Assembly: GCA_938003955.1 (NCBI GenBank)
Contig: CALKXE010000010.1
Coordinates: forward strand, 1 to 37,172
DNA from: an uncultured Saprospiraceae bacterium
GTDB taxonomy: Bacteria > Bacteroidota > Bacteroidia > Chitinophagales > Saprospiraceae
DNA length: 37,172 bases
Direction of reading: 5' to 3'
Both the position numbers and the translations under genes were made by a program. Numbering within the stretch: position 1 is the first letter of the stretch; each line of letters begins with the position of its first letter. Under the pieces are notes generated by a model. It was not told where the DNA came from and ran no database searches. It was given only the letters and a program-made list of their open reading frames with translations. This document shows, piece after piece, positions 27,770 through 34,320 of the stretch.

Positions 27770-28047
27770 GCTGAACCTCTGTTTCAAGTTTAAATCCCAC
27801 GACAAACTACCTAATTTTGATTTATTTTTATCTATTTTTAAAAGAAATCCACATCTTCAATTACTCTCTTAAGCCCCACTATCAATACACCTAAGACCAC
27901 ATACTTAATAAACATTTTGCATTTGAAATAAATCATAAATAAATGTTGTGACTTTGTTAAAGCTTTCATGTCTCAATAGGTGTTACGGTTAGTTGCTTTG
28001 CACACTGATGACATTAATATAAATTTAAACTCATTAAAATCATAAAA
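27770..28047 (+). promoter_or_regulatory. leader of the MscS-related gene
   Basis: A gene-free leader. TTGCTTTG at 27993-28000 is one base from the -7 consensus TAnnTTTG and resembles the TAGCTTTGCA of the TonB promoter, but no TTG lies at the matching distance. It would leave a 5' leader of about 40 bases. Confidence 0.3.
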
Positions 28048-29238
28048 ATGGAAATATTCGAAAACTTATTCTCTTCATTAAGCACTCAATTTGGTAGTGT
28101 CTTACCTGGTGTTTTAGGCGCAATTGCTGTTCTCATATTAGGATTCATTGTTGCAGGTATTGCCAGTCGAATCGTAGGCAAACTGATGAATAAAACATCA
28201 ATTGATGAAAAGATTGGAAAAAGCCTAAATTCTAGCATAAGTATTGGAAAATTTGTTGCCAAGCTAGTCAAATATCTTATTATCATTTATGCATTATTAA
28301 TAGCGCTTGACATGCTCGGAGTACAGTCTGTCTTAGAGCCATTACAAGACATGATGTCTAAGTTTGTAGGCTACCTTCCTAATATTGTAGGAGCAGGAGT
28401 TATCGCATTCGCAGGATATATGATAAGTACTATAGCTTCTGAAGCTACAGGGTTCTTAAGTGAAGGCCTTGAGTCTTTCGGAAGTAAAATTGGTCTAAAC
28501 ACAGGATCATTAAGCTTATCTAAGATTGTTAAACAAATCGTTTTCATTATAATATTTATTCCAATTCTTATTATTGCTTTAGATACTTTGAAGATGGATG
28601 CAATATCTAAGCCTGCAAGTGAAATGCTTAGTTCTCTATTACTAGCAATTCCTAAAATAATTGCAGCAGTTATCTTACTAGGTATATTCTTTATAATAGG
28701 AAAATACGTAGTCTCTATCGTAACCGACTTATTGACAAATTTAGGTGTTGATGGTATGGCTGATAGCATGGGCCTATCTTCTTTTCTAGGAGGAAAATCA
28801 TTATCTGCAGTTATAGGTAATGTTGCTCTTTTCTTTATCATGTTTACTGGAATCATTGCAGCAGCTGATAAATTAGAGTTAGGACAAGTAGAAGTGATCA
28901 TGACAAGTATATTCGATATCGCTGGAAGAGTATTCTTTGGATTAATAATACTGTTAGGTGGATTAATTATATCAAACTTAGCTGTAAAAGCTGTCAATGA
29001 TGCTGAAGGAGGATCATACATGGCTCCGATCGTAAGATTTGCAATTATTGGTATCTTCTTAGCTTTTGCTCTACATACTATGGGTATCGCTGAGAGTATC
29101 GTTAATCTTGCTTTCGGTCTTACACTTGGTGCTATTGCAGTAGCATTTGCACTATCATTTGGTTTAGGTGGTCGTGAAGCAGCTGGAAAACAAATGGATC
29201 ACGTATTCAAGAAAATCAGAAAATCTGATGACGTATAA
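28048..29238 (+). CDS. MscS-related multi-helix membrane protein (TM-helix repeat type)
   Basis: The protein has 396 residues and is almost entirely hydrophobic, with around eight to ten predicted membrane helices arranged as repeats of a conserved helix pair (for example L-P-G-V-L-G-A-I-A-V-L-I-L-G-F-I and L-P-N-I-V-G-A-G-V-I-A-F-A-G-Y, then I-P-K-I-I-A-A-V-I-L-L-G). This is the pattern of the conserved TM-helix (PF05552-like, CmpX-type) branch of mechanosensitive-channel relatives. It ends just after a glycine-rich pore-like helix, F-A-L-S-F-G-L-G-G-R-E-A-A-G-K, with no MscS beta domain. Mechanosensitivity is therefore an inference from the family. It has a terminator and is followed by a SPOR protein gene on the same strand. 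Confidence 0.8.
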   Translation: MEIFENLFSSLSTQFGSVLPGVLGAIAVLILGFIVAGIASRIVGKLMNKTSIDEKIGKSLNSSISIGKFVAKLVKYLIIIYALLIALDMLGVQSVLEPLQDMMSKFVGYLPNIVGAGVIAFAGYMISTIASEATGFLSEGLESFGSKIGLNTGSLSLSKIVKQIVFIIIFIPILIIALDTLKMDAISKPASEMLSSLLLAIPKIIAAVILLGIFFIIGKYVVSIVTDLLTNLGVDGMADSMGLSSFLGGKSLSAVIGNVALFFIMFTGIIAAADKLELGQVEVIMTSIFDIAGRVFFGLIILLGGLIISNLAVKAVNDAEGGSYMAPIVRFAIIGIFLAFALHTMGIAESIVNLAFGLTLGAIAVAFALSFGLGGREAAGKQMDHVFKKIRKSDDV

Positions 29239-29252
29239 AAACTAGGTATAGT

Positions 29253-29295
29253 AAAAGGGAGTTTCGATTTATTCGAGCTCTCTTTTATTTTTTAT
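29253..29295 (+). terminator. rho-independent terminator of the MscS-related gene
   Basis: AAAAGGGAG (29253-29261) pairs with CTCTCTTTT (29278-29286) with one G-U. An inner TCGA/TCGA stem closes the loop TTTAT, and a T-rich tail follows. It lies 15 bases after the stop. Confidence 0.8.
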
Positions 29296-29351
29296 TCTCA
29301 CTATCCGAATTACATAAGAACGAAACTCAAAAAACTCAAAGACCACTAGTA

Positions 29352-30134
29352 ATGAATCATAATTCAGTATTTTCAAATCTCTCTGCCAAGGACAAAATAG
29401 ACTTTTATATAGCATTGGCTGTTGTAATTCTTACAGGAGTATTTATTCTCTACTTTATCTTCCCAGCACAACCGGCGAGTCTCAATTATAACGATATACT
29501 GATTGATAATTCACTAGAGATTGACCAGCTTCAAATTGAAAATGATGTCTACGTTCCTGTAACTGATGACATACTTAAAAGAAACAAAATAAAACCAGTA
29601 AAAAAAATAAGGTCTACTCTTATTCCTAACAGTATTTCATCTTCAAAAAAGGCGGCTCCTATTTACGAAAATGAAAATGCAGATACCTTACCTACTGAAA
29701 AAGAAAGTGCTCCGATAGTAAAAGAAAGCACTCCTATTTTAAAAGAAGTAATAGACACTTTAAATACCGCTTCTATTTCTGATATTAATCCTCAGGGCAT
29801 AGATTCAGAAATTGCAAAAACGGAAACAATAACTGAGGCTCCCGTAATAAAAGAAGTAAAAGAGATAGTAAAAGTAAAAGAAGTCGTCAAAACAAAAAAT
29901 AATGAAACATCATGCATCGTAGTTATCGGCGCATATGGAAGGCAATCAAGTATAGATAAGTTAATACGTAGATTGGAAAATGACAACTATAAAATCTTTA
30001 AGACACCATATAAATCATTAACTCGAATTGGTGTCTACCTACCTTGTGATAAGGTAACTATAGAAAGAGAATTGATCAAGCTAAGAAAGAACTACGCTAA
30101 AGATGCAATGTTGTTAAGAAAGGATGAAAAATGA
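29352..30134 (+). CDS. membrane-anchored SPOR-domain protein
   Basis: The protein has 260 residues with one membrane helix near residues 17-36 (A-L-A-V-V-I-L-T-G-V-F-I-L-Y-F-I-F-P). A low-complexity lysine/glutamate/serine linker of about 130 residues follows (repeats such as I-V-K-E-S-T-P-I-L-K-E and V-K-E-I-V-K-V-K-E-V). The C-terminal domain at about 185-258 (C-I-V-V-I-G-A-Y-G-R-Q-S-S-I-D-K-L) has the SPOR fold pattern. SPOR domains bind glycan strands stripped of peptides, often at division sites, so a role in cell-wall remodelling or division is likely. The linker would let the domain reach through the periplasm. It ends close to a strong terminator. Confidence 0.82.
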   Translation: MNHNSVFSNLSAKDKIDFYIALAVVILTGVFILYFIFPAQPASLNYNDILIDNSLEIDQLQIENDVYVPVTDDILKRNKIKPVKKIRSTLIPNSISSSKKAAPIYENENADTLPTEKESAPIVKESTPILKEVIDTLNTASISDINPQGIDSEIAKTETITEAPVIKEVKEIVKVKEVVKTKNNETSCIVVIGAYGRQSSIDKLIRRLENDNYKIFKTPYKSLTRIGVYLPCDKVTIERELIKLRKNYAKDAMLLRKDEK

Positions 30135-30203
30135 TAAAAAGTAGGAAGCTACCAACTTCTGCATTTAAGCTTTTATCATTTCGAATTAATATTGGAAACA
30201 CCC

Positions 30204-30265
30204 GTCTGTGTAATGCAGACAATACCAAAAGAGCGACTTCTTTAAATAGAAGTTGCTCTTTTTTT
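30204..30265 (+). terminator. terminator of the SPOR gene
   Basis: The main hairpin pairs AAAAGAGCGACTTC (30227-30240) with GAAGTTGCTCTTTT (30249-30262), 14 pairs with one G-U, around the loop TTTAAATA and followed by T. A smaller hairpin, GTCTG/CAGAC (30204-30208 with 30216-30220), sits just before it. Confidence 0.9.
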
Positions 30266-30400
30266 ATTTCTTGGATAATCAGACTATCTCCTTTACAACT
30301 TCACACATATATCATAAAACAAGGTCTAGCCTACACTGGAACTAGTATGATTGCACCATTTCTGTTTTAGTTTCTCACTAATTATAACGGTGTAGCCGAG

Positions 30401-30451
30401 ATGTATAAGACATGGTATAAGAGATGGTGTAAGAGATGGTATAAGAGATGG
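30401..30451. repeat. 12-bp tandem repeat
   Basis: Imperfect units of ATGGTATAAGAG start at 30401 (shortened), 30412, 30424 and 30436, ending ATGG at 30451. Twelve is a multiple of three, so the plus-strand frame reads a W-Y-K-R repeat. Confidence 0.85.
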
Positions 30452-30453
30452 CT

Positions 30454-30543
30454 TTCGAAGAAAACACTCGATTCGAAGAAAACACTCGATTCGAAGAGAA
30501 CACTCGATTCGAAGAAAACACCTGATTCGAAGAAAACACCTGA
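30454..30543. repeat. 18-bp tandem repeat, five units
   Basis: TTCGAAGAAAACACTCGA repeats exactly every 18 bases from 30454, 30472, 30490, 30508 and 30526. It has few changes: GAGAAC in unit 3 and CCTGA for CTCGA in units 4 and 5. It follows the 12-bp array directly. The plus frame reads S-K-K-T-L/P-D repeats, and the minus frame is open as well. Confidence 0.92.
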
Positions 30544-30897
30544 TATTGAAAGTTGGTTATGCAATAACCGACATCTGAAATAATATTCGGTATTACATGA
30601 TTCTCTATCGAAATTGTGGGTAAATAAACAAAGGACTCCAGAGAAGTCCAACTATGTTAGAAAATCCAGGTTTTGTCTATAGCGACCTCAAAGAAGTCGG
30701 AATATTACCTAAACATAAAGAATTTCAGGTGTTATATTGATGTAGAAATAGTGTAACGTAATCTAATCTGTCCACACGATTATTAATAGCCGCAATTATA
30801 TTTTGCTTTTTACTAACGTAAAATACTTTTTTGGTTTCTAATAAATTAGAAACGACATTGGCTGTTAGTGCTTCGCTTTTGATCGATCATTGTATAA

Positions 30898-30941
30898 CCT
30901 AAAAGAGCAACATCCAATTAAGGAGGTTGCTCTTTTTTAGG
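30898..30941 (+). terminator. strong hairpin terminator without an obvious gene
   Basis: AAAAGAGCAAC-TCC pairs with GGA-GTTGCTCTTTT (30901-30915 with 30922-30935) with one A-G mismatch, loop AATTAA, and a T-run. CCTA/TAGG flanks extend it. It shares its outer AAAAGAGC/GCTCTTTT stem with the SPOR terminator. No coding sequence precedes it on the plus strand, so a small RNA ending here is possible; it could also serve the minus-strand genes to the right. Confidence 0.75.
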
Positions 30942-30957
30942 TTTGTTGAAGCCGTTA

Positions 30958-31168
30958 CGGTATTCTCGGCGTTGTCGATCGTTTTCTGCGAAAGCCGAAC
31001 GATTTCAATCTACCTAAGGTTTTCCGTTTCTGCGAAGCCGGAAAATGAAAATTTAATATTCATTCCATGTTTAACTATGCGGTATTCTCGGCGTTGTCGA
31101 TCGTTTTCTGCGAAAGCCGAGCGATTTCAATCTACCTAAGGTTTTCCGTTTCTGCGAAGCCGGAAAAT
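30958..31168. repeat. 89-bp direct repeat pair with REP-like hairpins
   Basis: Copy 1 (30958-31046) and copy 2 (31080-31168) differ at one base (GCCGAACG versus GCCGAGCG) and are separated by 33 unrelated bases. Each copy contains two hairpins, ATCGTT/AACGAT and TTTTCCG/CGGAAAA. The enclosed sequences share a common core, TTTCTGCGAA(A)GCCG, so the core occurs four times in 211 bases. Copy 2 ends on the first base of the neighbouring gene's stop codon. This is the layout of a REP/BIME-type element. Confidence 0.85.
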
Positions 31169-32172
31169 TAATCAAACAGTCCTTCGTATTCTGAGGAGTC
31201 TCCGCTACCAGAGTTTGTTTGGATGTCTAGTTCTTTAAGATCTAGTATATCTGTATCCACGTTTTCTTGACCTCCTAGTAGTAGAAGAGTAGACTTTTTC
31301 TCGTACTCTTCTAACATTTTAAGACCTTGCTCTTCGAATACTCCGTTTTGAAGATCAACGCTGTTCATAAAGTCAGAAGACATTTCCATGAATTGCTCCA
31401 TCTCCCCTACTTTGTTAGACACATCATCAGCAATTACTTCCATCGCTTGATCAAACATTGCTCTCTTATCGCTGTCTCCTTTGATAATGCTCATTGCTGA
31501 TGACATCGCAGAATGACTTGCTCTGATTGCTTTTCGTTCTTGCTCTTTTACTTTTACTTGATCAACTGTATCTTCTAATAAAATCTCAGAGTTTGTGTAC
31601 ATCTTAGACAACACTTTGTAAAGTACTGACATCTTCGAATGTAATTGAGAATACTTTACATTACTTTCTTTTAGTCTACCCGCTTTACGGCTTGACAACA
31701 TCATATTCTTCTGATCACCCATCTGCTTCGCTTTTCTAGCGATAGCCATGTTTTTTTCGATCTCCTTATTGTTATCCCCAACGATCGTTTTAAGCTTTCT
31801 CATTTGGCCTTTAAGACTACCAATTTGACTACTCATCTTCTTAAGGTTATTCTTCAGATCATCTATGTAGTTTTTTAGAATCCCTACAGGATCGATTGTT
31901 ACGAATACACCAGTAACCCATCTCATGACAGATTTGTACATGTAACTAACTAATGTTCTCATTTTAGGATCAAGCACCATATATACAATTGCTCCTAGAA
32001 CTAGCAAACTAGCTACTAATCCTATAGTAGTTCCAATAAGTGTCATTATAGCTCCAATTTGAGTAGCAACAAGATATCCAACGCCACCGACAATAGCTGC
32101 CAAAAATAATGCACCTGTAGTTCCTTCTGGTCTACTCCAAAATGATTTTGATTTAAACTCTGTATTCTCCAT
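31168..32172 (-). CDS. membrane-anchored coiled-coil protein, PspA/IM30-like
   Basis: The protein has 334 residues. A short polar N-terminus is followed by two membrane helices at about 18-40 and 43-67, with an amphipathic stretch at 78-92. Residues 96-300 are helical and rich in coiled-coil heptads. The start D-P-V-G-I-L-K-N-Y-I-D-D-L-K, the stretch A-I-A-R-K-A-K-Q-M-G-D-Q-K-N-M-M-L-S-S-R-K-A, and the following helices match the general layout of PspA/Vipp1 proteins (a DP start, a lysine/arginine-rich helix pair with A..A...G, then long helices). This is an inference from pattern, not a database match. The last 30 residues are acidic. It differs from PspA by its membrane anchor. It is the third gene of a minus-strand group, and a pair of 16-bp repeats lies upstream. 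Confidence 0.6.
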   Translation of the reverse strand: MENTEFKSKSFWSRPEGTTGALFLAAIVGGVGYLVATQIGAIMTLIGTTIGLVASLLVLGAIVYMVLDPKMRTLVSYMYKSVMRWVTGVFVTIDPVGILKNYIDDLKNNLKKMSSQIGSLKGQMRKLKTIVGDNNKEIEKNMAIARKAKQMGDQKNMMLSSRKAGRLKESNVKYSQLHSKMSVLYKVLSKMYTNSEILLEDTVDQVKVKEQERKAIRASHSAMSSAMSIIKGDSDKRAMFDQAMEVIADDVSNKVGEMEQFMEMSSDFMNSVDLQNGVFEEQGLKMLEEYEKKSTLLLLGGQENVDTDILDLKELDIQTNSGSGDSSEYEGLFD

Positions 32173-32263
32173 TAAATGTAAATTTATGTTTCGTTTTCGT
32201 TCCTCTTGTTAAAGAAGTTTTTGTTCTAAAAGATCAATATAGCAGTTTTCTTTGATAGGTTGT

Positions 32264-32300
32264 TATGTATATCGAAAAAGTTGATATGTATATCGAAAAA
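32264..32300. promoter_or_regulatory. tandem 16-bp repeats upstream of the PspA-like gene
   Basis: TATGTATATCGAAAAA occurs at 32264-32279 and again, identically, at 32285-32300, a 21-bp period or two turns of the helix. They lie 92-128 bases before the start of the 334-residue gene and right after the stop of the upstream gene. This is the arrangement expected for a dimeric regulator bound on one face of DNA. Confidence 0.5.
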
Positions 32301-32317
32301 TTAAGTTTCAAGTACTG

Positions 32318-32869
32318 TTATAGAGCGCTGTCTATATTGAGCATATCTTCCTCTATTTGGCTGTATATAGCATCAAAGGTCGTCTTAAAATCGTTCCTAG
32401 TAGATTCTATTTTTTCTTTTGCATCATTAATCACATCATCGACTTGGCCGATTTTCTCTTCGTAGATTTCTATTTCCGTAAGCAGTTTTGCGATCTTTTC
32501 TTTATGGCTAATTATTTCTTTTTTTAGCTTTTCTGCCTCTACCCTTTTACCATCTACATTTTTGGCAATTTTATTTTTAAGCGCAACAGCAAATTGATCT
32601 CTTTCTTTATCTAATGTCCCTCTATACTTCTTAGCTGAAGAGACTAGTTTGTTTTTAGTAACTCCCATTACAGAAGCTGTTGCAAAAGCAGACTTGAATG
32701 CTGTCTCCCTATCCATACCCATCTCCAGCATCTTTTTTACAGACACTTTAAATTTCAAATAATCAAATTCTTCACTTGCATTTTTGCCTAACGCAGAGAT
32801 TAATGCAGTTTGCATTTTAGAATTGGTAATATCATCGCTGGCAAATAGTTTTTTTAAGTCTACTTTCAT
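32318..32869 (-). CDS. coiled-coil protein, probable partner of the PspA-like protein
   Basis: The protein has 183 residues and no signal peptide or membrane segment. I do not recognise a family. The first 90 residues are mixed (M-Q-T-A-L-I-S-A-L-G-K-N-A-S-E-E-F and A-F-K-S-A-F-A-T-A-S-V-M-G-V). From about 95 to 175 it is a long lysine/glutamate-rich helix with leucine, isoleucine and valine spaced as in a coiled coil (E-A-E-K-L-K-K-E-I-I-S-H-K-E-K-I-A-K-L-L). It is on the same strand as the PspA-like gene, 145 bases upstream of it, and may interact with it through coiled coils. That is inference from context. Confidence 0.65.
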   Translation of the reverse strand: MKVDLKKLFASDDITNSKMQTALISALGKNASEEFDYLKFKVSVKKMLEMGMDRETAFKSAFATASVMGVTKNKLVSSAKKYRGTLDKERDQFAVALKNKIAKNVDGKRVEAEKLKKEIISHKEKIAKLLTEIEIYEEKIGQVDDVINDAKEKIESTRNDFKTTFDAIYSQIEEDMLNIDSAL

Positions 32870-32989
32870 TTATTTCATGTTTCTATTTCAAAGATACTCT
32901 TACAGTTTGTTTATAACAATAAGTTAGCGTAAATCATTTACTCATAGACCTAAACTTAGATTAACGAATCGTTTTTACAGATTAATGAA

Positions 32990-33760
32990 TCAGAATAAAT
33001 ATGTGAATCCAATATCAACCTTCATATTATTTGTTACTGTGTTTATCGTTCTGAATCCATCAATAGGAAATAGTGGAAAAACATTAAACTCATCTTCTAT
33101 TCTAGTATAGAATTCCGCAGAATTAGAAACTTGATAGCTGCCTTTTAACGATAGGTAAACGTTCTGATCTATATAAACTTGCATGCCAAGCGCCCCACCG
33201 TAAGCCAAGACTATATCTCCTTTAATAAGATCAGTATTGCTGTATTCTTCGTCATTTTGAAAAAAACCTCTTTCTGATAGATATGAATAAATCCACTTCC
33301 CTCCAAAATGCACTTCAAAAAACGGCTCAACAGGCCCGATTTTAAGGTCAGGATAGTACCTTCCTATTAAATTTAGTCCTGTTGTATTTGCATTCATTCT
33401 CCCAGTTACTTCTACAAGTTCTCCATTTACCGAATCTTCATAGACCCTGGTCAATGAGCCCATAAATGCCTGATAGAATTCTATTCCTACGAAAACTGGT
33501 TCTTCTTTTTTTAGCTGTCGCAAATACGCAAGATTAAATCCAAAGAATACTGATTGATCAACTTTCTCAGCAAATCGTCCAGATGGAATAAATGTAGAGA
33601 AGCTTCCTTCAAAGAAGTTTAGAATCACTGGTTCGTAGATTTCTTCATCTTCTATATATTCAGCTTGTTCCTCTTCTCCAAAACCAGTCTGATCTTCTTG
33701 CGAATAAGCAAAAGAAATTGAGATGAAAAACAGAAAAAAGGGTAACCAAACAGGCTTCAT
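32990..33760 (-). CDS. outer-membrane beta-barrel-like protein
   Basis: The protein has 256 residues with a signal peptide (L-P-F-F-L-F-F-I-S-I-S-F-A-Y-S-Q) ending near residue 21 and a short acidic segment (E-E-E-Q-A-E-Y-I-E-D-E-E). The rest alternates hydrophobic strands and turns (F-F-E-G-S-F-S-T-F-I-P, V-F-V-G-I-E-F-Y-Q-A-F) and ends D-I-G-F-T-Y-L-F. The aromatic C-terminus is typical of outer-membrane barrels. It is the first of three minus-strand genes, 120 bases before the 183-residue coiled-coil gene. Gaps this size may hold separate promoters. Ligand or partner unknown. Confidence 0.72.
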   Translation of the reverse strand: MKPVWLPFFLFFISISFAYSQEDQTGFGEEEQAEYIEDEEIYEPVILNFFEGSFSTFIPSGRFAEKVDQSVFFGFNLAYLRQLKKEEPVFVGIEFYQAFMGSLTRVYEDSVNGELVEVTGRMNANTTGLNLIGRYYPDLKIGPVEPFFEVHFGGKWIYSYLSERGFFQNDEEYSNTDLIKGDIVLAYGGALGMQVYIDQNVYLSLKGSYQVSNSAEFYTRIEDEFNVFPLFPIDGFRTINTVTNNMKVDIGFTYLF

Positions 33761-34053
33761 GTATAGACTTTGATTTGATAACGAATACGGAAATAGTAAC
33801 GTTGATTACTGATAGAATAGTTCGTTTAGGGAAACAAAATTGACCATTAACAGCTGATCGATTTCCTTGCTTCAGCTCATCGATCGTTTAACGGTTCTAT
33901 TTATGCCAATTTCGTTTTGGAATGTCGTAATGTATTAGACGTTTATTTATTCAAGCTCAAAGCACAAAACGAAGGCCAATAAGATAACCGACAATAGTTC
34001 ATCTGACTTCCGTAAGAGACAGTGAATTTCAAACAGAATATGCATAAAACAAG

Positions 34054-34092
34054 GAAGAGGCTTTACAGATCGTTATCCATAAAAGCCTCTTC
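34054..34092. terminator. hairpin downstream of dnaK, possible terminator
   Basis: GAAGAGGCTTT (34054-34064) pairs perfectly with AAAGCCTCTTC (34082-34092) around a 17-base loop. The minus-strand tail is CTTGTTTTATG, only partly T-rich. It is the last of the stem-loops after dnaK. Confidence 0.55.
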
Positions 34093-34120
34093 GCTTATTT
34101 AAAAAATTCCTTCATTGGTA

Positions 34121-34153
34121 TTGGATGCCCTATTTTATCGATAGAGCATCCAA
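34121..34153. other. hairpin downstream of dnaK
   Basis: TTGGATGC (34121-34128) pairs with GCATCCAA (34146-34153). An inner CTAT/ATAG stem (34130-34133 with 34141-34144) closes a 7-base loop, the same loop size as the array next to it. It lies between the array and the hairpin at 34054. Confidence 0.6.
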
Positions 34154-34177
34154 ACCTTATCTTCAGAGAGAAATTGT

Positions 34178-34320
34178 ATTAACGTGTATTGTTAATTTGT
34201 ATAATTAATAAAACCCATTAATTATATAATTAGCAAATACCGCTAATTGTAAACTGACCTAAATCGTCAGTTCTAAATTAACAAAAGTCGTTAATTTAAA
34301 ATTAGCAAATACCACTAATT
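34178..34320 (-). repeat. array of six phased stem-loops directly after dnaK
   Basis: Six consecutive inverted repeats lie at 34178-34196, 34202-34224, 34228-34248, 34252-34272, 34275-34297 and 34300-34320. Each has a 6- to 8-bp perfect stem and a 7-base loop, except that the last has a C-A mismatch at the loop end. Centres fall every 24-26 bases. Stems differ but stay paired: AATTAGC/GCTAATT, AACTGAC/GTCAGTT, AAATTAAC/GTTAATTT, TAATTAAT/ATTAATTA. Read on the dnaK strand, five loops fit G-R-N-W-T-T-T apart from the last two bases of one. The array ends one base before the dnaK stop codon, so it is the first part of the dnaK 3' untranslated region. Function unknown. Confidence 0.85.

Larger units (their letters stand above)
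30266..31167. other. gene-free stretch with repeats
   Basis: About 900 bases without a convincing protein gene. It contains two minisatellites (30401-30543), a strong hairpin terminator (30899-30941) whose gene is not evident, and a duplicated REP-like element (30958-31168). Open frames here lie inside the repeats. Confidence 0.7.
33761..34177. other. gene-free stretch between dnaK and the beta-barrel gene
   Basis: No coding frame. Two long hairpins lie at its right end (see 34054-34092 and 34121-34153), and the six-hairpin array follows at 34178-34320. The left part should hold the promoter of the beta-barrel gene, but no clear -33/-7 pair was seen. Confidence 0.55.

Noticed and set aside
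28371..29021. 216-codon minus-strand frame
   Set aside because: Shadow of the membrane-protein gene on the plus strand, as are the open frames antisense to dnaK.
30131..30370. 79-codon frame overlapping the end of the SPOR gene
   Set aside because: It reads through the terminator hairpin at 30227-30265 and has no protein-like features.
30927..31139. 70-codon frame in the REP-like element
   Set aside because: It starts inside a terminator and lies wholly in the duplicated non-coding repeat.
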